Shown here one piece after another: positions 1 to 6,321 of a stretch of 17,056 nt of DNA. Each line of letters starts with the position of its first letter. Position 1 is the first letter of the stretch. The notes below the pieces were generated by a model. It had not been told where the DNA came from. It made no database searches and saw only the letters and a list, made by a program, of their open reading frames with translations. Made by a program: the position numbers and the translations under genes. The stretch comes from an uncultured Oscillospiraceae bacterium. GTDB taxonomy: Bacteria > Bacillota > Clostridia > Oscillospirales > Oscillospiraceae. The stretch spans positions 1 to 17,056 of the forward strand of contig CALWYA010000011.1 of NCBI GenBank assembly GCA_944385645.1. The letters are read 5' to 3'.

Positions 1-8
1 GGTCGATT

Positions 9-15
9 CCTCCCT
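9..15 (-). promoter_or_regulatory. Ribosome binding site of a gene beginning just outside the window
   Basis: On the minus strand AGGGAGG lies here, followed by eight bases to the window edge. That is ideal spacing for a start codon immediately outside. It lies 34 bases past the stop of the solute-binding protein with no terminator between, so the operon probably continues, plausibly with the ABC permease genes. The downstream identity is inference. Confidence 0.5.
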
Positions 16-48
16 ATATTTCTTTCTTCCGGGCCGGTCGGCCCAGGG

Positions 49-1563
49 CTATGAGACGGTCCAGTTTTCCAGATGGCAGAACACGTTGCCGCGGATGGGG
101 TCCAGGCCGGACACCCGCCCCCACTGGGTGAGCACCGAGCCGTTCTTGAACAGCAGAGGGGCGATGGGGGTCTGCTGCTCCAGATAGGCGAACAGGTCGG
201 CGGCGGCCCGGGGCTTCTCCTCCTCCGGGGCGGCGTGGAGGACGGACAGCAGGGCGTCGGCGGCGCTGGCCGTCCAGCCCCCGTAGTTCAGGCTGCCCGC
301 GGAGGACAGCAGGGGGGCCAGGTCGAAGTCGGCGGTGAGCACTGTCTCCCCCAGGTACAGGTCGAAGGTCCCGGCGGCCAGGGCGGCGGTGAAGTCCTCG
401 AAGGGGAGCCGCTCCACCTGGACCGCCAGGCCGGCGGACTCCAGCTGATAGGCGATGAGGTCGGCGGCGGAGGCCTTGGCCTCGTTCTCGCTGTTGACCA
501 GCAGGGTGAGGGTCGCCCCCTCCAGCCCCAGCTCGGCCAGATGCCCGGCCAGCTCCTCCGGGGCATAGGAGAGCCGGTCGGCCGCCCCCTGGTCGTACAG
601 GGGGCTGTCCGGGTGGACGGGGAGAGGGGAGGCCACGGCGTGGCTGGCATAGGTGGTCTGGACCAGCGGGGTCCGGTCCACCGCCCGGGCGATGGCCTGC
701 CGCACCTGGGGGTCCTGGCAGGGGCCGGACCGGGCGTTGAAGCCCAGATAGACCAGGTCGGTGGTGGCGTAGTCCCAGGTCTGGTAGTTGCCCCCATAGC
801 CCAGGGTGTTGGTGGCCATCAGGTCCACCTCCAGCAGGGAGATGCTCCCCGCGTCGAAGGCGTAGATCAGCTCGTCGCTGCGGGACACCTCATAGAGGGG
901 GATCTCCTCCAGAGGCAGGGCGGTCCCCTGCCACCAGTCGTCCCGGCGGACCAGGGCCAGGCCGTCTCCCCCGCCGGCCAGGGTATAGGGGCCGGTGCCG
1001 AAGGGGCGGTCCCCCTCCCCTAGGGCGATGGGGATGTCCAGCAGGAGGGGCAGGCTGCCGTTGGGCCGGGTCAGGGTGATCGTAAAGGTGAGGGGGTCGT
1101 CCTCGCTGGCGGTGACGGCGGCCACGTCGGCCAGCCGGCCGGCGTACCGGCTGCCCGCGGTCCGGGCCAGCTCCAGGGCGGCGGCCGCCGCCTGGGCGGT
1201 GAGGGCTTCCCCGTTGGAGAAGGTGATCCCGGCGCGCAGGGTGAAGGTCCAGGTCAGCAGGTCCTCGCTGGCCGACCAGCGCTCGCACAGGACGGGGACG
1301 GCCTGAAAGGACCCGTCCACCTGGAACAGCCCCTCGTACAGCAGGGGGGACAGGGTCAGGTTGGCCCGGTTGGCCCCCAGGACGGGGTGGAGGCTGAAGT
1401 CCAGAAAGACGGGCAGGGTGAAGGGGACGGCCTCCTCGGCGGCGCTCCCGTCCCCGGCCTGGGAGGAGGCCGCGCCAGAGGAGGCGGCGCCCTCCCCGCC
1501 GCCGCAGGCGGCCAGGGAGAGGAGCAGAACAGCCCCCAGCAAGAGGGCGGACAGTCGTTTCAT
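49..1563 (-). CDS. Peptide/nickel-type ABC transporter substrate-binding lipoprotein (SBP_bac_5)
   Basis: This is a secreted lipoprotein that captures an oligopeptide or similar solute outside the membrane and hands it to an ABC permease. The start MKRLSALLLG is followed by a hydrophobic segment and the lipobox LAAC, with the lipidated Cys at residue 20, then a Gly/Ala/Ser-rich tether to about residue 45. Family 5 features follow: LSPLLYEGL near residues 72-80, a TWTFTLR strand, and FGTGPYTL near 188-195. The length, 504 residues, is normal for the family. I chose ATG at 1563 because AGGAGA lies seven bases upstream; the in-frame GTG six bases earlier would touch the Shine-Dalgarno. It begins 16 bases after pgeF stops, so the two are probably co-transcribed. 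No permease or ATPase is in the window, and the substrate cannot be told from sequence. Confidence 0.9.
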   Translation of the reverse strand: MKRLSALLLGAVLLLSLAACGGGEGAASSGAASSQAGDGSAAEEAVPFTLPVFLDFSLHPVLGANRANLTLSPLLYEGLFQVDGSFQAVPVLCERWSASEDLLTWTFTLRAGITFSNGEALTAQAAAAALELARTAGSRYAGRLADVAAVTASEDDPLTFTITLTRPNGSLPLLLDIPIALGEGDRPFGTGPYTLAGGGDGLALVRRDDWWQGTALPLEEIPLYEVSRSDELIYAFDAGSISLLEVDLMATNTLGYGGNYQTWDYATTDLVYLGFNARSGPCQDPQVRQAIARAVDRTPLVQTTYASHAVASPLPVHPDSPLYDQGAADRLSYAPEELAGHLAELGLEGATLTLLVNSENEAKASAADLIAYQLESAGLAVQVERLPFEDFTAALAAGTFDLYLGETVLTADFDLAPLLSSAGSLNYGGWTASAADALLSVLHAAPEEEKPRAAADLFAYLEQQTPIAPLLFKNGSVLTQWGRVSGLDPIRGNVFCHLENWTVS

Positions 1564-1579
1564 GGGCACTTCTCCTGGG

Positions 1580-2392
1580 TCAAAGCAGTTGGATGAGGGA
1601 GGCCATGCTCCCCCGCCGCTGGCCCAGCTTCCGGTGGGACCAGAACAGGTCGGGGCGGCAGGCGGTGCAGGCGGGACACAGGGCGATGCGGGCCGGGTCC
1701 AGGCCGGCGCGCTCCAGAAAGCGGGCGTTGGCCCCCTTCAGGTCCACCTGAAACTTCTCCCCGCCGGGCAGGGGGCGGATGAAGTCCTCGGCGTCGGCCC
1801 CCATCCCGGCGCGCAGGCCGTCGGGGACGTCGCGGTGGGTCTCGAAGCAGCAGGGGCCGATGCCCGGGCCGATGGCGGCCAGGATGTCCCCCGGCTTGCA
1901 GCCATAGTCCCGGACCATGGCTTCCGCCGCCCGGGCGGCGATGCCGGCGGCGGTCCCCCGCCAGCCGGCGTGGGCGGCGGCGACACAGCGCCGCACCGGG
2001 TCATAGAGCAGAACGGGGATGCAGTCCCCGGAGAAGATGGTCAGGCAGACCCCCGGCCGGTCGGTGACGAGGCCATCGGCCTCCAAGACGCCGGGGGCGG
2101 CGGGGCCGGGCAGCCGGTCGCCCGGGCCCACCCGGCGGATCCGGTCGCTGTGGACCTGGTGGTTCTTCACCAGGGCGGCGGAGTCGGCCCCCACGGCGGC
2201 GCAGAAGCGGCGGAAGTTTTCGGCCACATGGGCGGGCTCGTCCCCCCGGCCGGCCCCCAGGTTCAGATTGTCCCAGGGGGCGGGGGAGACGCCCCCCAGC
2301 CGGGTGGAGAAGCCGTGGACACAGCCGCCCCACGCCGGGTCGTCACAGGCAAAGAAGGGGACCGGCCCGTTCCGGTGCAGGGTGATGTCCAT
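1580..2392 (-). CDS. pgeF: Laccase-domain purine nucleoside phosphorylase / polyphenol oxidase (YfiH/YlmD family)
   Basis: Members of this family (YfiH, YlmD, human FAMIN/LACC1) are cytoplasmic zinc enzymes that cleave purine nucleosides by phosphorolysis, often with adenosine deaminase activity. They were formerly annotated as multicopper polyphenol oxidases. The 270 residues contain the three expected metal ligands: His81 in NHQVHS, Cys124 in SGDC and His141 in the signature HAGWRGT. IGPGIGPCCFE (about 174-184) and the C-terminal CTACRPDLFWSHR block are also typical. ATG at 2392 has AGGAGG seven bases upstream and a good promoter at 2425-2453. It is the first gene of a unit continuing into the ABC binding protein; that pairing is unusual and its meaning is unclear. 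In other Firmicutes the gene often sits near cell-division genes. Confidence 0.95.
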   Translation of the reverse strand: MDITLHRNGPVPFFACDDPAWGGCVHGFSTRLGGVSPAPWDNLNLGAGRGDEPAHVAENFRRFCAAVGADSAALVKNHQVHSDRIRRVGPGDRLPGPAAPGVLEADGLVTDRPGVCLTIFSGDCIPVLLYDPVRRCVAAAHAGWRGTAAGIAARAAEAMVRDYGCKPGDILAAIGPGIGPCCFETHRDVPDGLRAGMGADAEDFIRPLPGGEKFQVDLKGANARFLERAGLDPARIALCPACTACRPDLFWSHRKLGQRRGSMASLIQLL

Positions 2393-2424
2393 GCAAGCGC
2401 CTCCTGCCGTAAAATCGTGAGTTT

Positions 2425-2453
2425 ATTGTAGCCCAAAATCCTCCGTCTGGCAA
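2425..2453 (-). promoter_or_regulatory. Sigma-A-type promoter for pgeF
   Basis: On the minus strand, TTGCCA (2453-2448) and TACAAT (2430-2425) are separated by exactly 17 bases. Transcription would start near 2418, about 25 bases before the pgeF start codon. Confidence 0.75.
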
Positions 2454-2473
2454 CCCATTCCCGGGAAGAATTT

Positions 2474-2505
2474 GCGGCGGCCCCGCCGACAGGCGGAGCC
2501 GCCGC
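2474..2505 (-). terminator. GC-rich hairpin after the 70-residue orphan gene, weak terminator
   Basis: GCGGCGGC (2474-2481) pairs perfectly with GCCGCCGC (2498-2505), and an inner CCGCC/GGCGG pair closes a GACA loop. In the minus direction the stem is followed by AAATTCTT rather than a clean U tract, so it may terminate inefficiently. It begins 6 bases past the stop of the orphan gene and lies upstream of the pgeF promoter. Confidence 0.5.
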
Positions 2506-2511
2506 GGGCGG

Positions 2512-2724
2512 TCAGAGCTGCTCCAGCTCCCGAATGGTCTCCTGGATGGTCTTCTGGGGCAGATAGACCGCCGCCATCTCGGCCAGCTGGGCCAGGGTGA
2601 GGGAGTGGGCCTTCCCCACCAGGGGGTGGCGCAGCAGCTTGCCGAACCGCCGCTGGAACACCGCCCGGGACCGGGGGTCGCCGAGCAGCTCCCCCACCGT
2701 GATGGACTGGTTGCGCAGATCCAT
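2512..2724 (-). CDS. Small helical protein of unknown function (70 residues)
   Basis: ATG at 2724 is preceded by GGAGGTG with seven bases of spacing, a strong translation start, so I regard this as real despite its size. The protein starts MDLRNQSITVGELLGDP and ends KTIQETIRELEQL. It looks like a compact three- to four-helix domain with a TVGELL motif, two basic patches (VFQRRFGKLLRHP) and a final amphipathic helix. From memory it resembles a short domain found alone or at the C-terminus of some clostridial glycosidases; I cannot confirm this without a profile search. There is no signal peptide, membrane segment or cysteine. It is divergent from the DUF2238-like gene and separated from pgeF by a hairpin and pgeF's own promoter, so it probably forms its own transcript. 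Confidence 0.7.
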   Translation of the reverse strand: MDLRNQSITVGELLGDPRSRAVFQRRFGKLLRHPLVGKAHSLTLAQLAEMAAVYLPQKTIQETIRELEQL

Positions 2725-2780
2725 GGACGTTCACCTCCGGGACAGTCTATGCCGGGGGCGGCCCCGCCTTGCCTTTTTCC

Positions 2781-2809
2781 TTGACTTTCCATTCCGGGGT
2801 CCGTATACT
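2781..2809 (+). promoter_or_regulatory. Sigma-A-type promoter for the DUF2238-like gene
   Basis: TTGACT (2781-2786) and TATACT (2804-2809) are separated by 17 bases, a near-consensus match. The start of transcription would be near 2816, about 34 bases before the ATG. Confidence 0.8.
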
Positions 2810-2849
2810 GGACCTGCGGCCCTGAGAGGCTGAGAGGAGGCTGACGACG

Positions 2850-3755
2850 ATGGCGCGAGAGAAGAAAAAAGGGGTGGGCCACGCCCTGCGCACCGCCGCG
2901 GACGCCCTGCGGCGCAAGCGGACGGTGGCGGCGGTGTATGTGCTGCTGCGGTTCCTGGTCATCCTGACCATGGTGGCCCAGTTCTTCAACGGCAACTATG
3001 AGAGCGTGTTCCTGTGTCTGCTGACCCTGGTGCTCTTCCTGCTGCCCACCATTCTGGAGCGGGCCCTGATGGTGGACCTGCCCAACACCCTGGAGGTCAT
3101 CATCCTCCTGTTCATCTTCTCCGCCGAGATCCTGGGGGAGATCAGCGCCTTCTATACCACCTTCCAGGGCTGGGACACCATCCTCCACACCCTCAACGGC
3201 TTTTTGTGCGCCGCCATCGGCTTCGCCCTGGTGGACCTGTGCAATCGCCACGAGCGTGTCTCCCTGTCCCTGTCCCCGGTGTACATGGCCATTGTGGCCT
3301 TCTGCTTCTCCATGACCATCGGGGTGCTGTGGGAGTTCTTCGAGTGCGCCATGGACCAGCTGTTCCTGCTGGATATGCAGAAGGACGCGGTGGTGCAGAA
3401 TATCTCCTCCGTCATGCTGGACCCCACCGGGGGGAACAATCCGGTGGTCATCCGGGACATCGCCGACGTGATCGTGGTCACCGGCGCCGGGGAGGAGATC
3501 GCCCTGGGCCTGGGGGGCTATCTGGACATCGGCATCCTGGACACCATGAAGGATCTGGCCGTCAACTTTGTGGGGGCGGTGGTCTTCTCGGTGATCGGCT
3601 ATTTCTATGTGAAGAACCGGGGCAAGGGGGGCTTTGCCAGCCGCTTCATCCCCCGGGTGGTGGACGTGCTCCCCGAGGACCTGGACGACTGGAAGGGCCT
3701 GCGGTGGAGCCGGCGCTCCAGGCGGGATAAAGATTCGGGCCGGAAGCCGGAATAA
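2850..3755 (+). CDS. Six-helix membrane protein, DUF2238/YjdF-like
   Basis: This is an integral membrane protein of 301 residues. The N-terminus is basic (REKKK, RRKR). Likely helices lie at about 26-46, 52-69, 80-97, 113-131, 143-165 and 237-254. Conserved-looking polar residues sit inside or next to helices: D109-T-I-L-H113 at the start of helix 4 and W161-E-F-F-E165 at the end of helix 5. This D..LH plus WEFFE pattern is what I recall for the DUF2238/YjdF family, whose function is unknown. The loop at 166-236, with acidic and Gly-rich stretches, is longer than in short family members, and the C-terminal tail (255-301) is charged. AGGAGG lies nine bases before the ATG. The DUF1540 gene follows after 52 bases with no visible promoter or terminator between, so they may share a transcript. 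Confidence 0.75.
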   Translation: MAREKKKGVGHALRTAADALRRKRTVAAVYVLLRFLVILTMVAQFFNGNYESVFLCLLTLVLFLLPTILERALMVDLPNTLEVIILLFIFSAEILGEISAFYTTFQGWDTILHTLNGFLCAAIGFALVDLCNRHERVSLSLSPVYMAIVAFCFSMTIGVLWEFFECAMDQLFLLDMQKDAVVQNISSVMLDPTGGNNPVVIRDIADVIVVTGAGEEIALGLGGYLDIGILDTMKDLAVNFVGAVVFSVIGYFYVKNRGKGGFASRFIPRVVDVLPEDLDDWKGLRWSRRSRRDKDSGRKPE

Positions 3756-3807
3756 AACCCGGCCCGCCGGCGCATCCTAAACCCGACCCATGGAAGGAGG
3801 GTTTTGT

Positions 3808-3984
3808 ATGATGAACAACAAATCCTGCAACACCAGCATCCACTGCTCGGTGGACACCTGCGCCTACCACAACAAGCCTCAGAACTGCTGTTCCCTGGAT
3901 TCTATCAAGGTGGGCTGCTCCAGCACCGCCCCCACCCAGTGCGACGGCACCGAGTGCGCCTCGTTCAAGCTGGGCGCCCGGTAA
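3808..3984 (+). CDS. DUF1540 cysteine-rich small protein
   Basis: The protein has 58 residues with eight cysteines. The pattern is HCSVDTCAYHN, then CCSLDSIKVGC, then TQCDGTECASF, which is the DUF1540 signature: C-x-V-x-x-C, then C-x-x-x-x-I-x-V, ending T-x-C-x-x-F. Such domains presumably bind metal through the conserved cysteines, but the role is unknown; they are frequent in spore-forming Clostridia. I place the start at the first ATG of the tandem ATGATG at 3808 because AAGGAGGG lies six bases upstream. The in-frame ATG at 3790 would put that Shine-Dalgarno inside the coding region. A strong terminator follows 14 bases after the stop. Confidence 0.88.
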   Translation: MMNNKSCNTSIHCSVDTCAYHNKPQNCCSLDSIKVGCSSTAPTQCDGTECASFKLGAR

Positions 3985-3998
3985 GCGCAAGAAAAAAG

Positions 3999-4034
3999 GC
4001 CCCGCGAAATCTTCGATTTCGCGGGGCTGTTTTT
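3999..4034. terminator. Bidirectional intrinsic terminator between DUF1540 and rnfA
   Basis: A perfect 12-bp stem (3999-4010 with 4016-4027) closes a CTTCG loop. It has a U tract on the plus side (4030-4034) and an A run on the other side (3992-3997) that reads as U6 on the minus strand. It serves both convergent transcripts, and the stop region of rnfA overlaps its edge. Confidence 0.93.
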
Positions 4035-4629
4035 ATGCGTGGGTCAGGTGAAGTCCATAGAAGCCCATCAGCCCCATGGCCATGAGGCCGGCGGTGATCA
4101 GCTGGATGGGGAGCCCCCGGAAGGGCCGGGGGCAGCGGTCCAGGTCCACCTCGCTCTGCAGGCTGGCAAAGCTGGCCACCGCCAGGGTGACGCCGATGCC
4201 GGCGCACAGGGTGAAGACCAGGGCGGTGAGCAGGCCGTAGCCCCGCTGGGTGATGAGCAGGGCGGAGCCCAGGGCGGCACAGTTGGTGGGGATGGCGGCC
4301 AGGCAGTCGTCCCACCGCTGGGACAGCAGGGGGACGCAGACCCGGAAGAACTTCCGCAGGGAGGCCACCAGACCGGGGATCAGCAGGGCGAAGCACAGCA
4401 GGCGCAGGTGCTCCCACCCCAGAAGCCCCAGCACCAGGTGGTCCAGCAGCCAGGCGCACAGCCCGCCCAGCACCATCACCAGGGTCAGGCAGGTGCCCAG
4501 GCGCAGGGCCCGGCGGGGGTCCTGAAAGGCCTTCCGGTCGGTGCCCACCCCCATGGAGGACACCAGCACCATATTCTCCGACAGCAGGGCGGCCAGGGCC
4601 ACGCCTGCCAGCTCCAAGGCGGTATTCAC
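4033..4629 (-). CDS. rnfA: RnfA-type membrane subunit of an Rnf-like electron transport complex (divergent)
   Basis: RnfA and RnfE are paralogous six-helix proteins. In the Rnf complex, together with RnfE, RnfA holds an intramembrane iron-sulfur cluster between flavins. The 198 residues fit RnfA better than RnfE because of the ending PFRGLPIQLITAGLMAMGLMGF and the PTNCAALGSALL block. Helices lie at about 1-23, 42-68, 73-95, 110-128, 131-156 and 172-194. One cluster cysteine is present (Cys117 in TNC). In the N-terminal segment ENMVLVSSMGVGTDRK the position aligned with the conserved Cys of ...FLGLCPFMG is Gly29, so the other ligand is missing. Translation starts at GTG with a GGGGGAG site five bases before it. 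It is the last gene of the rnf transcript, 30 bases after rnfDG. No rnfE or rnfB accompanies it. Confidence 0.85.
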   Translation of the reverse strand: MNTALELAGVALAALLSENMVLVSSMGVGTDRKAFQDPRRALRLGTCLTLVMVLGGLCAWLLDHLVLGLLGWEHLRLLCFALLIPGLVASLRKFFRVCVPLLSQRWDDCLAAIPTNCAALGSALLITQRGYGLLTALVFTLCAGIGVTLAVASFASLQSEVDLDRCPRPFRGLPIQLITAGLMAMGLMGFYGLHLTHA

Positions 4630-4659
4630 AGGCGCTCCCCCCTCTCCGGGAGGAAGCTC

Positions 4660-6321
4660 TCACGGCTGTCCGTCCGCATAGGGCACCTCTCCTTCCGTAT
4701 CCAGATTGGCCACAATGGCCAGGGCCCGGTTGACTCCGGCGGTGATGGCCCGGGAGGTGGCGGTGGCCCCCGCCACCGCGTCCACCGCGTTGTCCCCGTG
4801 GTCCCGCAGAGTGCCCGACCGGCCCACATAGCGCTCCAGTGCCTCGGGGGTCATGGCCTGGGTGCCGATGGCGCTGGTCTCGCTGTGGCTGGTGACGGCC
4901 ACGCCGGTGACCTCGCCGTTCAGGTCCACTCCCACCACCATGGTGATGACCCCGCTGAAGCCCTGGCTCTGGACCTCCACGCAGTAGCCGGCCAGCTCCC
5001 CCTGGGCGGTGTAGCCCGCCTGGATGGACAGGGCGCCGTTGGCCCGGTAGGGGGTCTCGGAGCTGGTGCTGGCCTGGGGCATCACCTGGGCCAGGAGTTC
5101 CTGGCGCTGGCGCAGCTCGGCCCGGGCGGTGTCCAGGTCGGTGAACACGTGCAGGCCGGTGAGCAGGCCGGCGATGACGGCCAGCAGGATCAGCAGGGGG
5201 CCCAGGGTCCTCCCGTGGGCGCGCAGGGTGTCCAGGTAGCGCTCGCCGGGGGCCTGTCCGGCCTTCCGGCCGGTCAGGCCGGCGGGCAGGCTGGGCCGGA
5301 CGAAGCGGATCTCCCGCAGGGAGTCCAGGGCGCCGGTGAACCACCGGCGGGTGACGGTGAAGGGGCTGACGCCGAAGCGGCGGGGCATGCCCAGCCGGTC
5401 CATGAGCCACACCAGACAGTTCATGGTGAGGATGGCCCAGCCCACCCCCTCGGGGTAGGAGCCGCAGTAGCGCAGCAGCATGGTCAGCAGGCCGCAGCCC
5501 ACCCCGAACATCAGCTGCCCCCGGGGGGTGACCGGGGTGGTGGCCGGGTCGGTGGCGAAGAAGACCGCCCCCATGAGCAGGCCGCCGCTGAGCAGCTGAT
5601 AGGCGGTCCAAACCAGGGGGTTGACCCCGGCGGGGTAGAACACCAGGCACAGGACGGCCGCCGTCCCCAGATAGGCCAGGGGAACCCGGGGGGAGATCAC
5701 CCGGCGCAGCAGCAGGTATCCGAAGCCCAGCAGCAGGGCGAAGGCGGACACCTCCCCCATGCAGCCCCCCCGGTCCCCCAGGAAGAGCAGGTCCAGCCCC
5801 TGGGGGGGCAGCGTCCCCTCGTGGAGGTAGGACAGGGGGGTGGCGGCGGACACCGCGTCCACCTCCAGCAGGCCCAGGCGCTGGAGGGGCTGGGGCCAGC
5901 TGGTCATGAGGATGGGGAAAGTGGCGGCCAGCATCCGGCCGGCCAGGGCGGGGTTCATGAAGTTCCGGCCCAGGCCGCCGTAGAACTGCTTGACCACAAT
6001 GATGCCGAAGGCCGCCCCCAGCACCGGGATCCAGTAGGGAGAGCTGGCGGGCAGACTGAGGGCCAGGAGCAGGCCGGTGACGCAGGCGGACAGGTCGCCC
6101 ACGGTGACGGACTGGCGGGTGAGCCGGCGGTAGAGCCACTCGAAGAAGACGCAGGCGGTCACCGACACGGCGCACAGGGCCAGCACCCGCAGACCGAAGA
6201 AGTACACCGCCATCCCGAGGGCGGGGACCAGGGCCACCATCACGTCGGCCATCATGGCCCGGGTGGTGGCGCTCTGCCGCAGCTGGGGGGGCAGATAGGT
6301 GGGGGCGTGGACGGTATTCAT
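4660..6321 (-). CDS. rnfD: RnfD-RnfG fusion protein, flavin subunits of an Rnf-like complex
   Basis: This single 553-residue frame combines two normally separate Rnf subunits. Residues 1-320 are RnfD: multiple membrane helices, the GGLGRNFMNPALAGR block (115-129), and DAVSAATPL with Thr161 as expected covalent FMN site. Residues about 372-395 form a new membrane anchor (LGPLLILLAVIAGLLTGL). Residues 396-553 are RnfG: a coiled region (ARAELRQRQELLAQV), an FMN-binding-domain core with VDLNGEVTGVAVTSHSET, and DAVAGATATS (514-523) with Thr522 the expected second FMN attachment residue. The gene overlaps the rnfC stop by four bases (ATGA), indicating coupled translation. The linker between the modules (321-371) contains basic and Gly/Pro residues. 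The continuous frame and both intact flavin motifs argue for a real fusion rather than a sequencing error. Confidence 0.92.
   Translation of the reverse strand: MNTVHAPTYLPPQLRQSATTRAMMADVMVALVPALGMAVYFFGLRVLALCAVSVTACVFFEWLYRRLTRQSVTVGDLSACVTGLLLALSLPASSPYWIPVLGAAFGIIVVKQFYGGLGRNFMNPALAGRMLAATFPILMTSWPQPLQRLGLLEVDAVSAATPLSYLHEGTLPPQGLDLLFLGDRGGCMGEVSAFALLLGFGYLLLRRVISPRVPLAYLGTAAVLCLVFYPAGVNPLVWTAYQLLSGGLLMGAVFFATDPATTPVTPRGQLMFGVGCGLLTMLLRYCGSYPEGVGWAILTMNCLVWLMDRLGMPRRFGVSPFTVTRRWFTGALDSLREIRFVRPSLPAGLTGRKAGQAPGERYLDTLRAHGRTLGPLLILLAVIAGLLTGLHVFTDLDTARAELRQRQELLAQVMPQASTSSETPYRANGALSIQAGYTAQGELAGYCVEVQSQGFSGVITMVVGVDLNGEVTGVAVTSHSETSAIGTQAMTPEALERYVGRSGTLRDHGDNAVDAVAGATATSRAITAGVNRALAIVANLDTEGEVPYADGQP

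Noticed and set aside
73..1023. 316-codon plus-strand frame opposite the solute-binding protein
   Set aside because: Composition is Gly/Gln/Val-rich without domains; it is the mirror of a well-supported lipoprotein gene.
1564..1569. GTG at 1569 as start of the solute-binding protein
   Set aside because: The AGGAGA site would directly abut it; the ATG six bases later has normal spacing and starts a standard signal peptide.
2343..3251. 302-codon minus-strand frame spanning pgeF's start to the DUF2238-like gene
   Set aside because: It crosses a promoter, a hairpin and three better-supported genes and has low-complexity composition.
3790..3807. Upstream ATG as start of the DUF1540 protein
   Set aside because: It would place the AAGGAGGG ribosome site within the coding sequence; ATG 3808 has correct spacing.
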